From: Pseudomonas sp. JUb42
GTDB lineage: Bacteria; Pseudomonadota; Gammaproteobacteria; Pseudomonadales; Pseudomonadaceae
DNA: 64,000 nt
NCBI RefSeq assembly: GCF_024807945.1
Contig: NZ_JANUFD010000009.1
Coordinates: 1 to 64,000 of the forward strand
Direction: 5' to 3'
Position 1 is the first letter of the stretch. Each line of letters begins with the position of its first letter. The position numbers and the translations under genes are program-made. The notes under the pieces were generated by a model, which saw nothing but the letters and a program-made list of their open reading frames with translations, searched no databases and was not told where the DNA came from. This document shows positions 15,796 through 23,187 of the stretch, one piece after another.

Positions 15796-18681
15796 TCACT
15801 GCCACTTGGGCAAGCGCTCGATAGGCAATGGCACCGAGAAGAAATAACCCTGGGCCTGTCCGGCGCCGATCTCTTTCAACAGGTCCCAGGTGGCCTGATC
15901 CTCCACGCCCTCGGCCACCACCGTCAGGTCCAGGGACTCGGCCATACGCACGATAGCCCGGACAATGGCCCGGCTGCGCGAGCTGGTACTGAGTTCGAGG
16001 ATGAACGACTTGTCGATCTTCAGGCCGCTGAAATGGTACTGGTGCACATAACTCAACGAAGAGAAACCCGCGCCGAAGTCATCAAGCACCACCGACATGC
16101 CGTGATCGGCCAGGGTTTTCATCGACTGTCGGGCCTGCTCGGGTTCGGCCACCAGAGCACCCTCGGTCAGTTCCAGACAGATCCGCGATGGCTGCACGGC
16201 AAAACGCTCCAGCAACGACAGGACTTCCCCGGCGAATTCGGGCCGGGTAATGCTGTAGCTGGAGCAATTGACGTGCACCGTCGGCCAGTGGGCGTTTTCG
16301 GGCAAGGCCAGAATGGCGACCACTCGCTGCAACATGTACAGGTCCAGGCGACCGATCAGGCGCAGGCCTTCCAGGGCCGGCAGAAAATGCCCCGGCGCCA
16401 CGACCCGACCGTCCGGTTGATGCCAGCGAATCAGCGCCTCCATGGCCAACAAGCGGCCACTCTCGACACAGACGATCGGCTGGAAATACGGGATCAACTC
16501 ATCATCGCGCTTGAGGGCATTGCGCAGCGCGCCCTCCTGCTCCATCTGGTCCGACACCTCGCGGCGCAGCTCCTGGTTGAACACGGCGAAACTGTCACGA
16601 CCGGCATTCTTGACCCGATACATCGCCGTATCGGCGTCGCGCAGCAGGTCGGTGGGGTCGTTATGAAACTGCTTGTCGGCACTGACCAGGCCGATGCTAC
16701 AGGACGAGAACACTGCATGGCCGTCGACGAAGAACGGCAGGTCGAAAGCTTCGAGGATGCGCTCGGCAATCACCACCGCGCCATCGATTGGCGTCCCGAA
16801 CGCCAGTACCGCGAACTCATCCCCGCCCAGCCGCGCCAGCAGGTCGCCGCCGCGCATGCAGCTGCGCAGGCGATCGGCGGCCTGGGTCAGCAACAGGTCA
16901 CCAAAGTGATGGCCCAGGCTGTCGTTGACCATCTTGAAGCGGTCCAGGTCGATGAACATCACCACCAGGGGTTTGCCATGGTTGCGGAAATCCACCCAGC
17001 CGGTGTGCAGACGCTGCTGCAGATGGCTGCGGTTGGGCAGCCCGGTCAGGGAGTCATGGGAGTTTTCATGCTGCAACTTGGCATTGGCGTGGTCCAGCTC
17101 CCGCGTGCGGTCCTGCACCCTGGCTTCCAGACGCAGGTTGGCAGTGTGGATGGCTTCGGTGGCGCTGCGTCGGGACAACGCCGTGTCGATATGCCGGGAC
17201 ACGAAGGTCAGCAACTCCTGATCGCGCAGGGTATAGAACACATGGGGCGAATAGCTTTGCACTGCCAGTACACCGCGCACGTCATCGCCTTCGAACAACG
17301 GGATGCCCAGCCATGAATAGCTGCGCGCCTGGGTCCTGATGGTGTCGACTTCGCCAGTGTCTTCAAGGCGCGCCGCTTCATTCATATCAATCAGGCATGG
17401 CCGTCGCTGGCGAATCACGTATTCGGTCAGGCCGCGCTGGCCACGGCGTGGTGGCGGGCGGTCGACCATGCGTTCATCGGCGTAATACGGAAAGGTCACT
17501 TCGCCGGTGGAGTTATCGAACAACGCGATATAGAAGTTGAGGGCAAACAGCAACTCGCCGACGATGCCATGCAGGCTGCCGAACAACTCGGACATATCCC
17601 CCGGCTGGCTCGACAGTTCGGCAATCTGGAACAGCGCGGTCTGCAAATGCTCGGCGCGCTCGCGCTCGGCGACCTCCTGGCGCAGCGCAGTATTGAGCGC
17701 CGACAGCTCCTGGGTACGCAACAGCACGGTTTCTTCCAGGTCGGCACGGTGCAGGATACGGTCCAGAGCCATGGCAACGTGCCCCGCCACCACCTGGAAC
17801 AATGCCCGCGCCTCGATGCTGTAGATTCGCGCGGCGTCGTAAACCTGCATCGCCAGCATGCCAAACACCTCGTCAGAGGCATTTTTCAGCGGCACGCCCA
17901 TCCAGTATTCAGGCACATGTCCGACGCAGTAGAAACGCTGCTCCTCATGAGCCAGGCGGATGCCTGCCGCGTCGACAAACATCGGCTGCTCCGTGGTCAG
18001 CACGTACCCCGTCAGGGACATCCGCGCATGATCAACGAATTCGTAGGCCTCGGCGGCCAGGGCATCAACGTCCGTGCTATCGACGTAATACGGGTAAGTG
18101 ATCTTGCCGCTGCGACTGTCGTACAGAGCCAGATAAAAGTTTTCGACATCGATCAGATTGGCCAACTGATGGTGCACGCCTTCCATGAACGCGCCGCGAT
18201 CACGGGTGGAGCTGGCCAGGTAGGTGATTTCGTACAACACGCGTTGAGTGGTCTGCGCCCGGGCCAAGGCATCAGCCTGCATCCGATAGCCCAGACGCAA
18301 TGCGAGTTGCGCGAACGCCGGATCACTGGCCGTGCTTGCCGGTGCCAGCAACCAACCCAGCGCGCCCTCGCCCCGTCCGGTGTGCCAGCGATGCAGGCCC
18401 TGCCCGAGGCAGAAGCTTTCAAATTCTTCATGGGGAATATCCGCAGGCCAGTTAGCCAATGGATTACCCTGAGCCAGCAAATGCATCTGGTCGGCCGCGC
18501 CGTAAACCACCCAGTCCGGGCTGCGCAGTTCATTGCGGGCGTTGTTCAGCAAGGCCTGAAGCGACTCGTCCTCAATCTGTGCCGGCGGCAGTTCAGGGCT
18601 GATGTCCAATGACCCGACCGCTCGATGATCAGCGCTATCCATCGCGTGTAACGTTGCGTCCATCGAGGGAGGGACATTCAT
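15796..18681 (-). CDS. GAF-GAF-GGDEF-EAL cyclic-di-GMP enzyme
   Basis: A 961-residue soluble protein. Two GAF-like sensor domains (about 150-310 and 355-500) precede a short coiled coil, a GGDEF domain with intact GGDEF (about 617-621) and an EAL domain with MEALIRW (about 748), ELTEGAL and DDFGAG. Both catalytic motifs are intact, so it could make or break c-di-GMP; the balance cannot be predicted. The first 150 residues are unassigned. It stands alone, with no sensor or regulator gene adjacent. Confidence 0.93.
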   Translation of the reverse strand: MNVPPSMDATLHAMDSADHRAVGSLDISPELPPAQIEDESLQALLNNARNELRSPDWVVYGAADQMHLLAQGNPLANWPADIPHEEFESFCLGQGLHRWHTGRGEGALGWLLAPASTASDPAFAQLALRLGYRMQADALARAQTTQRVLYEITYLASSTRDRGAFMEGVHHQLANLIDVENFYLALYDSRSGKITYPYYVDSTDVDALAAEAYEFVDHARMSLTGYVLTTEQPMFVDAAGIRLAHEEQRFYCVGHVPEYWMGVPLKNASDEVFGMLAMQVYDAARIYSIEARALFQVVAGHVAMALDRILHRADLEETVLLRTQELSALNTALRQEVAERERAEHLQTALFQIAELSSQPGDMSELFGSLHGIVGELLFALNFYIALFDNSTGEVTFPYYADERMVDRPPPRRGQRGLTEYVIRQRRPCLIDMNEAARLEDTGEVDTIRTQARSYSWLGIPLFEGDDVRGVLAVQSYSPHVFYTLRDQELLTFVSRHIDTALSRRSATEAIHTANLRLEARVQDRTRELDHANAKLQHENSHDSLTGLPNRSHLQQRLHTGWVDFRNHGKPLVVMFIDLDRFKMVNDSLGHHFGDLLLTQAADRLRSCMRGGDLLARLGGDEFAVLAFGTPIDGAVVIAERILEAFDLPFFVDGHAVFSSCSIGLVSADKQFHNDPTDLLRDADTAMYRVKNAGRDSFAVFNQELRREVSDQMEQEGALRNALKRDDELIPYFQPIVCVESGRLLAMEALIRWHQPDGRVVAPGHFLPALEGLRLIGRLDLYMLQRVVAILALPENAHWPTVHVNCSSYSITRPEFAGEVLSLLERFAVQPSRICLELTEGALVAEPEQARQSMKTLADHGMSVVLDDFGAGFSSLSYVHQYHFSGLKIDKSFILELSTSSRSRAIVRAIVRMAESLDLTVVAEGVEDQATWDLLKEIGAGQAQGYFFSVPLPIERLPKWQ

Positions 18682-18936
18682 GAAAACTCCAGGGCCAAAA
18701 ACTGACTGCGCCTATCTTCCGTGGGGCGAACGGGCGCTGGCAAGCAAGATATTCGATTTAACAACAGACACATAAAGCCGCCCCTACAAAGTTCATACAC
18801 AACCCATGCCATCGGCTGCCGGTGACAGACCTGAAGCGCCGACCGGCTGATGCGTACATTATGTACCGGCAGACACACCCGCTAAGCGGATGATCGACCC
18901 TGCCAGACATCGAAGTCACAACAACAGGAAGACACC

Positions 18937-19560
18937 ATGCACTCCATCCTTGGCAAACTGCTCAACACCTCCGTGCTGGCGGCCTCGCTGGCCTTGATCG
19001 CTCCGGCCCATGCCGAAGATGCCCCCGCACAGCGCATCGGCGTACGCGGCGCAATCACGGCGCTGGACGGCGAAACCCTGAAAGTACACACCAATCGCGG
19101 CGAAGACCTGACCATCCAATTGCAGAAGGACACCGCCGTACGCGGCGTGACCCTGGCCAATGTCGCCGACATCAAGCCGGGCAGTTATATCGGCTCGGCC
19201 GCCGTACCCCAGGCCGATGGCACCCTCAAGGCCCTGGAAGTTCACGTCTTCCCACCGCAAATGGCCGGGACCGGTGACGGTCACCGAGCCTTCGACCTGG
19301 CGCCCGGTAGCAGTATGACCAACGGTTCGGTGGGTGATCTGGTAACAACCAACGGCCGCAGCATCACGGTCAACTACAAGGGCGGCCAGAAAACCATCGT
19401 CATCCCGGACGACGTCCCCATCGTCAATCTGGTGCCTGCCGACCGCAGCCTGCTCAAACCCGGTGTCAAAGTAGTGCTGTTTGCCCAGAAAGCCGCCGAT
19501 GGCAGCCTGACGGCGCAAGCCATTTCCGCCGGGGAAAACGGCGTTACTCCGCCGATGTAA
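18937..19560 (+). CDS. Periplasmic beta-rich protein, DUF5666-like
   Basis: A 207-residue exported protein with signal peptide (cleavage after APAHA, about residue 26). The mature part has two similar stretches, ITALDGETLKVHTNRGEDL and LVTTNGRSITVNYKGGQ, each followed by a segment ending in KPGSYIG or KPGVKVVLF. That is the OB-like repeated pattern of DUF5666 proteins. The ATG at 18937 follows AACAGGAAGACACC. Function unknown. Confidence 0.8.
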   Translation: MHSILGKLLNTSVLAASLALIAPAHAEDAPAQRIGVRGAITALDGETLKVHTNRGEDLTIQLQKDTAVRGVTLANVADIKPGSYIGSAAVPQADGTLKALEVHVFPPQMAGTGDGHRAFDLAPGSSMTNGSVGDLVTTNGRSITVNYKGGQKTIVIPDDVPIVNLVPADRSLLKPGVKVVLFAQKAADGSLTAQAISAGENGVTPPM

Positions 19561-19629
19561 AGGCTTCGCAGTGGGCGGCTCACCTTGATCGGACGTACTG
19601 CCCGCCCCTTCGTCCGCAGCTCATTGACA

Positions 19630-19646
19630 CGCCCCGTTTTGGGGCG
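19630..19646 (+). terminator. Stem-loop CGCCCC-GTTTT-GGGGCG
   Basis: A 6-bp G+C stem about 70 bp after the DUF5666-like gene, without a clear T-run. Candidate terminator only. Confidence 0.35.
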
Positions 19647-19686
19647 CGCAATGGACAGCTGCTCACTTAACGAAGGAGGACAACCC

Positions 19687-20055
19687 ATGGCCAAGATGCA
19701 TATCCTGGCGGGGGATTTTCTTCAGGGCGAAGGTGAATACAACTGTGGTGCCATTATTGTCGAAACCGCCCTGTTTCCCTGGCCCGGCGCCAGAATCAAC
19801 GCAGACGAAATCCGCTCGGTCACTCCGGTCCCGGAAATCGCCACTCATCAATTGGACACGCTGCGCCCTCTTGGCCTGACAGACAGCCTGTTGCTCGGGC
19901 TGAACGCCAACGCCACCGGACCTGACGGCACACCGACGACCTTCTGGATCACCCTCAAGGATGGTCGCAAGTTACTGACACAGGCCGATGAACCGACCTA
20001 CCGTCAGTTGCAGCAACAGGTCGCCATCCCTGACTTTTTCACTCATCACGAATGA
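19687..20055 (+). CDS. Hypothetical protein, 122 residues
   Basis: Starts at the ATG at 19687 with a strong GAAGGAGGA site. It is a soluble mixed alpha/beta protein with no signal peptide. The end of the protein (TTFWITLKDGRKLLTQADE) looks like a small beta domain. I do not recognise a family. The longer in-frame start at 19585 is unlikely. Confidence 0.75.
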   Translation: MAKMHILAGDFLQGEGEYNCGAIIVETALFPWPGARINADEIRSVTPVPEIATHQLDTLRPLGLTDSLLLGLNANATGPDGTPTTFWITLKDGRKLLTQADEPTYRQLQQQVAIPDFFTHHE

Positions 20056-20065
20056 CCTTCCCTCC

Positions 20066-20088
20066 GAGCCCGGCGTCCTGTCGGGCTC
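20066..20088 (+). terminator. Terminator-like hairpin GAGCCCG/CGGGCTC
   Basis: A 7-bp stem with a 9-base loop 11 bp past the stop codon of the 122-residue gene. The T-run is weak. Confidence 0.5.
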
Positions 20089-20253
20089 AGCTCTATATTG
20101 AACTCATACTCTCGGCCTGCATCAGAGATGGCATTGCGGCATCATTTATGCATATGAACTATATGTGAAGGTTTTGTGACAGCACCTCGTTTCGTCGCCA
20201 GCTTCATATTGACCAGGCGCAGCGCCGCAACCGGCTAACGGGTGGGTACACCG

Positions 20254-20610
20254 ATGAAAGAACGAGCAACAGTTATCTGCAAGCGCGACGGCCAGATCCT
20301 CTACGTGCGCAAGCCCAAATCCAAATGGGCCCTGCCCGGCGGCAAGATCGAAGCCGGCGAAACCCCTCAGCAGGCCGCCGCCCGGGAACTGCGTGAAGAA
20401 ACCGGCCTGAGCAATCTGGGGCTGATCTACCTGGCTGAGTATGAACAGTCTCAGGTCGTGCACTTCGTGTTCATGGCGCTGATCCCCGCCTCGGGCAGAC
20501 CACTGCCGAAGAACGAGATTGCCGAGTGCAAATGGCTCAAGATCAAGGATGTCGATGACCTCAAGACCAGTGAGGCAACACGGTCGATTGTGAAGTCATT
20601 TGCCGTCTAG
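20254..20610 (+). CDS. NUDIX hydrolase
   Basis: A 118-residue single-domain NUDIX hydrolase, which would cleave a nucleoside diphosphate linked to another group. The NUDIX box is complete: GGKIEAGE, then the spacer, then RELREETGL (residues about 28-50). I prefer the ATG at 20254 (MKERATVICKRDG); a GTG start at 20242 would add four residues. The substrate is unknown. It stands alone. Confidence 0.88.
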   Translation: MKERATVICKRDGQILYVRKPKSKWALPGGKIEAGETPQQAAARELREETGLSNLGLIYLAEYEQSQVVHFVFMALIPASGRPLPKNEIAECKWLKIKDVDDLKTSEATRSIVKSFAV

Positions 20611-20638
20611 AACTGGCGAATATTGCAAGCACGCTATT

Positions 20639-20654
20639 AGATAGCATGCTATCT
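20639..20654. promoter_or_regulatory. Perfect 16-bp palindrome AGATAGCATGCTATCT
   Basis: Flanked by TT and TT, giving a near-perfect MarR-type dyad. It lies 28 bp after the NUDIX gene and 40 bp before a hairpin-type terminator; no gene lies between. Probably the operator of a very short transcript or a relic of a lost gene. Confidence 0.55.
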
Positions 20655-20693
20655 TTAATTCACATTCCGCCTGTTGAGATGCTTGAGGAATGA

Positions 20694-20726
20694 AAAGCCC
20701 TGGCGACCACGAATCGCCGGGGCTTT
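20694..20726 (+). terminator. Strong terminator-like hairpin after the palindrome
   Basis: AAAGCCC-T-GGCGA and TCGCC-G-GGGCTTT form a 12- to 13-bp stem with a 7-base loop, with TTTT four bases later. A GAGG site and ATG just upstream read straight into the stem. Confidence 0.7.
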
Positions 20727-20750
20727 GTGTTTTCGGGCTACGACTCAATA

Positions 20751-20777
20751 AAAAGCCCGGCGCCAGGGCCGGGCTTG
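20751..20777 (-). terminator. Terminator of the 69-residue gene
   Basis: AAGCCCGGC and GCCGGGCTT form a stem just past the stop codon at 20783. On the minus strand it is followed by TTTTTA, which fits a rho-independent terminator. Confidence 0.75.
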
Positions 20778-20782
20778 ACAGC

Positions 20783-20992
20783 CTAACGCAGATCGTCCGA
20801 AAGCGGCGTCTCGTCGTCCGCAGCGGGTACGCCTTCAACGGGCGGATCCCGGTCTTCAGGCCGCTCCTCCCCGGGGCCGCGCCTCATGGGGTCGAGATTA
20901 TCGGGATTTTCCGGATCTAAAGACGGTTCGTCCGTGCCAGGCAGTGGCGCCTGGCCCGGGGCTTCATATTGGAAAGTCGAATCGGTAGACAT
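20783..20992 (-). CDS. Small acidic proline-rich hypothetical protein
   Basis: 69 residues, starting at the ATG at 20992 with a GAGG ribosome site. It is very rich in Pro, Glu and Asp and probably disordered (DPENPDNLDPMRRGPGEERP). No signal peptide. I do not know a function. It is followed by a good terminator. Confidence 0.65.
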   Translation of the reverse strand: MSTDSTFQYEAPGQAPLPGTDEPSLDPENPDNLDPMRRGPGEERPEDRDPPVEGVPAADDETPLSDDLR

Positions 20993-21090
20993 ATGCGCCT
21001 CGCTTCTGAGGTCCAGCAGCTCTGGGCCGTACAGATTTGAGGTGAGTACGGTTGCCGTTGTGCGTTGCAAGCGACCAGCGGCAATGCAGA

Positions 21091-21417
21091 TTACTTCGAG
21101 AAAGTAATCGTCAAATCATCCAGATCCCCGGCGAACTCAATCTCCCAGTCCGGATGCTCGTCGGCAAGCTGCTGCAGCAGAATGCCGATGGCTTCGAAAT
21201 AGAGCGTCGAACTGACCGCAGACTTTACGCCAGCGCTGACAACCAGGTGTTTTGCTGCGCCTGCAAGGGACTTTACGGGTAACTTGCTGTTGATCTGCCG
21301 CTTGAGCTCAGCCGAAAGCGTTGCTGCTGTAAATTCCAAAGCCGGATCCCCCTCATCACATAGATAGAAAAGCCCAGCGCATGTGCAAACGAAGGCTTTG
21401 GTTTTGAACGTTTCCAT
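21091..21417 (-). CDS. Hypothetical protein directly downstream of tRNA-Val
   Basis: A 108-residue soluble alpha/beta protein starting at the ATG at 21417. I recognise no family. The start codon is only 7 bases after the T-run of the tRNA terminator, and I see no clear ribosome site or room for a separate promoter. It may rely on read-through from the tRNA unit, or be a displaced gene. Confidence 0.6.
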   Translation of the reverse strand: METFKTKAFVCTCAGLFYLCDEGDPALEFTAATLSAELKRQINSKLPVKSLAGAAKHLVVSAGVKSAVSSTLYFEAIGILLQQLADEHPDWEIEFAGDLDDLTITFSK

Positions 21418-21424
21418 TGAGCAC

Positions 21425-21453
21425 AAAAAAGGGCAACCCTCTCGGATTGCCCT
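21425..21453 (-). terminator. Terminator of tRNA-Val copy 1
   Basis: On the minus strand AGGGCAA and TTGCCCT form the stem, followed by TTTTTTG. It lies about 30 bp past the tRNA 3' end. Confidence 0.85.
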
Positions 21454-21483
21454 TCTAGACCGCCCAGCAGAGCGGATTTTGTT

Positions 21484-21560
21484 TGGTAGGCGCGATTGGA
21501 CTCGAACCAACGACCCCCACCATGTCAAGGTGGTGCTCTAACCAACTGAGCTACGTGCCT
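21484..21560 (-). tRNA. tRNA-Val (anticodon GAC), copy 1
   Basis: 77 nt including encoded CCA. The D stem GCTC/GAGC, anticodon stem CCACC/GGTGG with loop TTGACAT (anticodon GAC) and T arm GTTGG-TTCGAGT-CCAAT all fold. The acceptor stem AGGCACG/CGCGCCT has one A-C mismatch at the fifth pair. It has its own promoter (21574-21601) and terminator. Confidence 0.95.
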
Positions 21561-21573
21561 GCTGTGGGAGCGC

Positions 21574-21601
21574 ATTCTACGGATATTGAAAGATGTGTCA
21601 A
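21574..21601 (-). promoter_or_regulatory. Sigma-70 promoter of tRNA-Val copy 1
   Basis: On the minus strand TTGACA (21601-21596), 16 bp, then TAGAAT (21579-21574), 14 bp before the tRNA 5' end, followed by a G+C-rich discriminator. Confidence 0.88.
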
Positions 21602-22062
21602 CGGCTTTTTTCGCAGTAAGCCCATGAATATGCGGATTTTTTAGTGCCCTTTTAGTAGACGGCCCTGCCCTGCCCACCTGCGGTCATGGCCCACGTCTGC
21701 TCAATCACCATGCATAGAGTTTTCAGATTTATACATCGAACGGCTAACGCATGCTGATCTACCGAGTGTGCTGTCAGCCAGCAAACGGCCCTGCTCAGTA
21801 CCGTACTAAAATGGCGTGTCCGTAGGAGTCGTCTTTTCACCTGCGTTAGCTGCCGAGAAGAGGTAGAGAAAAAACAAACCATTGTGCGACTCATCGAAAT
21901 AAAAGGTGGCAATCCTTATAGACCACCGGAATAAATAAACCTCTAACCGTACTTAATATCCGACAGTCAATCGCGAAACGGTATAGTTATTATAAGTCAC
22001 TTATATTGACTACTAAGAACCTCATGCTAACATAAAAATTGAACACTCTCGGTACTATCGCT
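21602..22062. other. Low-GC intergenic segment within the tRNA duplication, about 460 bp
   Basis: The stretch from about 21890 to 22062 is clearly A+T-richer than the surrounding chromosome. An 86-codon minus-strand frame (21652-21912) lacks a ribosome site and looks non-coding. No mobility gene or RNA seen. Confidence 0.5.
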
Positions 22063-22638
22063 ATGCACAAAAATACAGAAATACTCGCAAGAACACCCCG
22101 TGGATCCTTTGTGAGACTTTGGAGTAGCGCGGGCAGCCTGAGTGGAACCTTATATCAGGGAATCCTCAAGACCGTTAACATGAACAATGATACAGCTCAG
22201 CTGTACAATTCCGCTTACGAAACAATGGAGGAGGTAAACCTGATTTATGTGACCAGTATCGAAGCTCAGGACTCTTCGGGCAATCCTATCGATATGCCTG
22301 AGGATGCGCCTCTCATTGATGATTTCGCGAAGCCATCACCGCCGACCACTGGCTGGACCGGGGAAGTGTGGCGTATCCCGCCAGGCTGCCAACCGGAAAT
22401 GGAGTTTGAACCATCACTCTATCGAACCCCTCCAGGCACAGATCTTGTTCTAGTTGGCGCTTTCGACGGAGCGTCATCAGGGACATTACGAAAAGGGAAA
22501 TTAAAATTCATTGATTATGCAAAGAATCTACTTACGCTTGAAAATCCAAATGACTCAACCAAACAGATTGAAGTCCCGTTGGACCGAGTTTCAACCTCGA
22601 GTTACAATCCAGAGGAACCGGACGAGCCCGGCTTTTGA
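22063..22638 (+). CDS. Hypothetical protein with internal duplication, in an A+T-rich insert
   Basis: A 191-residue protein. Two halves share a pattern: residues about 17-66 (SGTLYQGILKTVNMNNDTAQ and following) and about 130-180 (SGTLRKGKLKFIDYAKNLLT and following). Each reads as a short beta domain with SGTL, a G-x-LK strand, N/L-rich strand and E-V-x-L end, somewhat like an SH3/Sm-type barrel. The linker is Pro-rich. Base and codon use are A+T-rich compared with the neighbours, suggesting transfer. The ATG at 22063 is preferred to the TTG at 22039. No ribosome site is obvious. Function unknown. Confidence 0.65.
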   Translation: MHKNTEILARTPRGSFVRLWSSAGSLSGTLYQGILKTVNMNNDTAQLYNSAYETMEEVNLIYVTSIEAQDSSGNPIDMPEDAPLIDDFAKPSPPTTGWTGEVWRIPPGCQPEMEFEPSLYRTPPGTDLVLVGAFDGASSGTLRKGKLKFIDYAKNLLTLENPNDSTKQIEVPLDRVSTSSYNPEEPDEPGF

Positions 22639-22867
22639 AGCACTAATATCATTGGCTGGCAGACGCAAAAAAAACAAAGCCTAGACAATCGAAAGCGGAC
22701 TACCACCATGAACGCTCGTGCAGATACGAGCATAAAAATATATCCTTATGCGTCCAGGGTTATATAACAGCGAAAAGTTACTTAACCATCACGCCTCCCG
22801 AAAACGCTAAATGACATTAGCAATAGCTCTGTACACCTCCCTGATCAGTTTCTTTACACTCCAGCGA
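22639..22867. other. Low-GC spacer after the duplicated-domain gene
   Basis: Contains a small stem GCTCGT-GCAGAT-ACGAGC at about 22713-22730. No gene found. Confidence 0.4.
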
Positions 22868-22870
22868 CAA

Positions 22871-22900
22871 AAAAGGGCCAACCTCTCGGCTGACCCTTTT
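22871..22900 (-). terminator. Terminator of tRNA-Val copy 2
   Basis: AAAAGGG and CCCTTTT arms with the same CTCGG loop as the copy-1 terminator; on the minus strand it ends in a T-run. The stem differs from copy 1 by compensating changes. Confidence 0.8.
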
Positions 22901-22928
22901 CTTACCGCCCAGCAGAGCGGATTTTGTT

Positions 22929-23005
22929 TGGTAGGCGCGATTGGACTCGAACCAACGACCCCCACCATGTCAAGGTGGTGCTCTAACCAACTGAGCTACG
23001 TGCCT
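22929..23005 (-). tRNA. tRNA-Val (anticodon GAC), copy 2
   Basis: Identical over 77 nt to the copy at 21484-21560, including the A-C acceptor mismatch. The promoter and 3' flank are also near-identical, at an offset of 1445 bp. Confidence 0.95.
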
Positions 23006-23017
23006 GCTGTGGGGCGC

Positions 23018-23045
23018 ATTCTACGGATATTGAGATACCTGTCAA
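23018..23045 (-). promoter_or_regulatory. Sigma-70 promoter of tRNA-Val copy 2
   Basis: TTGACA (23045-23040), 16 bp, TAGAAT (23023-23018) on the minus strand; same layout as copy 1 with small spacer differences. Confidence 0.88.
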
Positions 23046-23187
23046 CGAGTATTTTCGTTAACCCTCTGAATTAATGACCTTTTTATTCTGGGCGCCACCC
23101 TCTCCGCCATCCTTGCTCACTGGCGGCGCTCCGTCATCTCGGATAGGATCTGAACCTTCGTAAAAAATATAAAACGGGGTTTACAGG

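Noticed and set aside
15784..17316. A 510-codon plus-strand frame
   Set aside because: Antisense to the intact GGDEF and EAL domains.
21652..21912. An 86-codon minus-strand frame in the tRNA insert
   Set aside because: No ribosome site, Arg/Ser/Thr-rich with no fold; likely non-coding.
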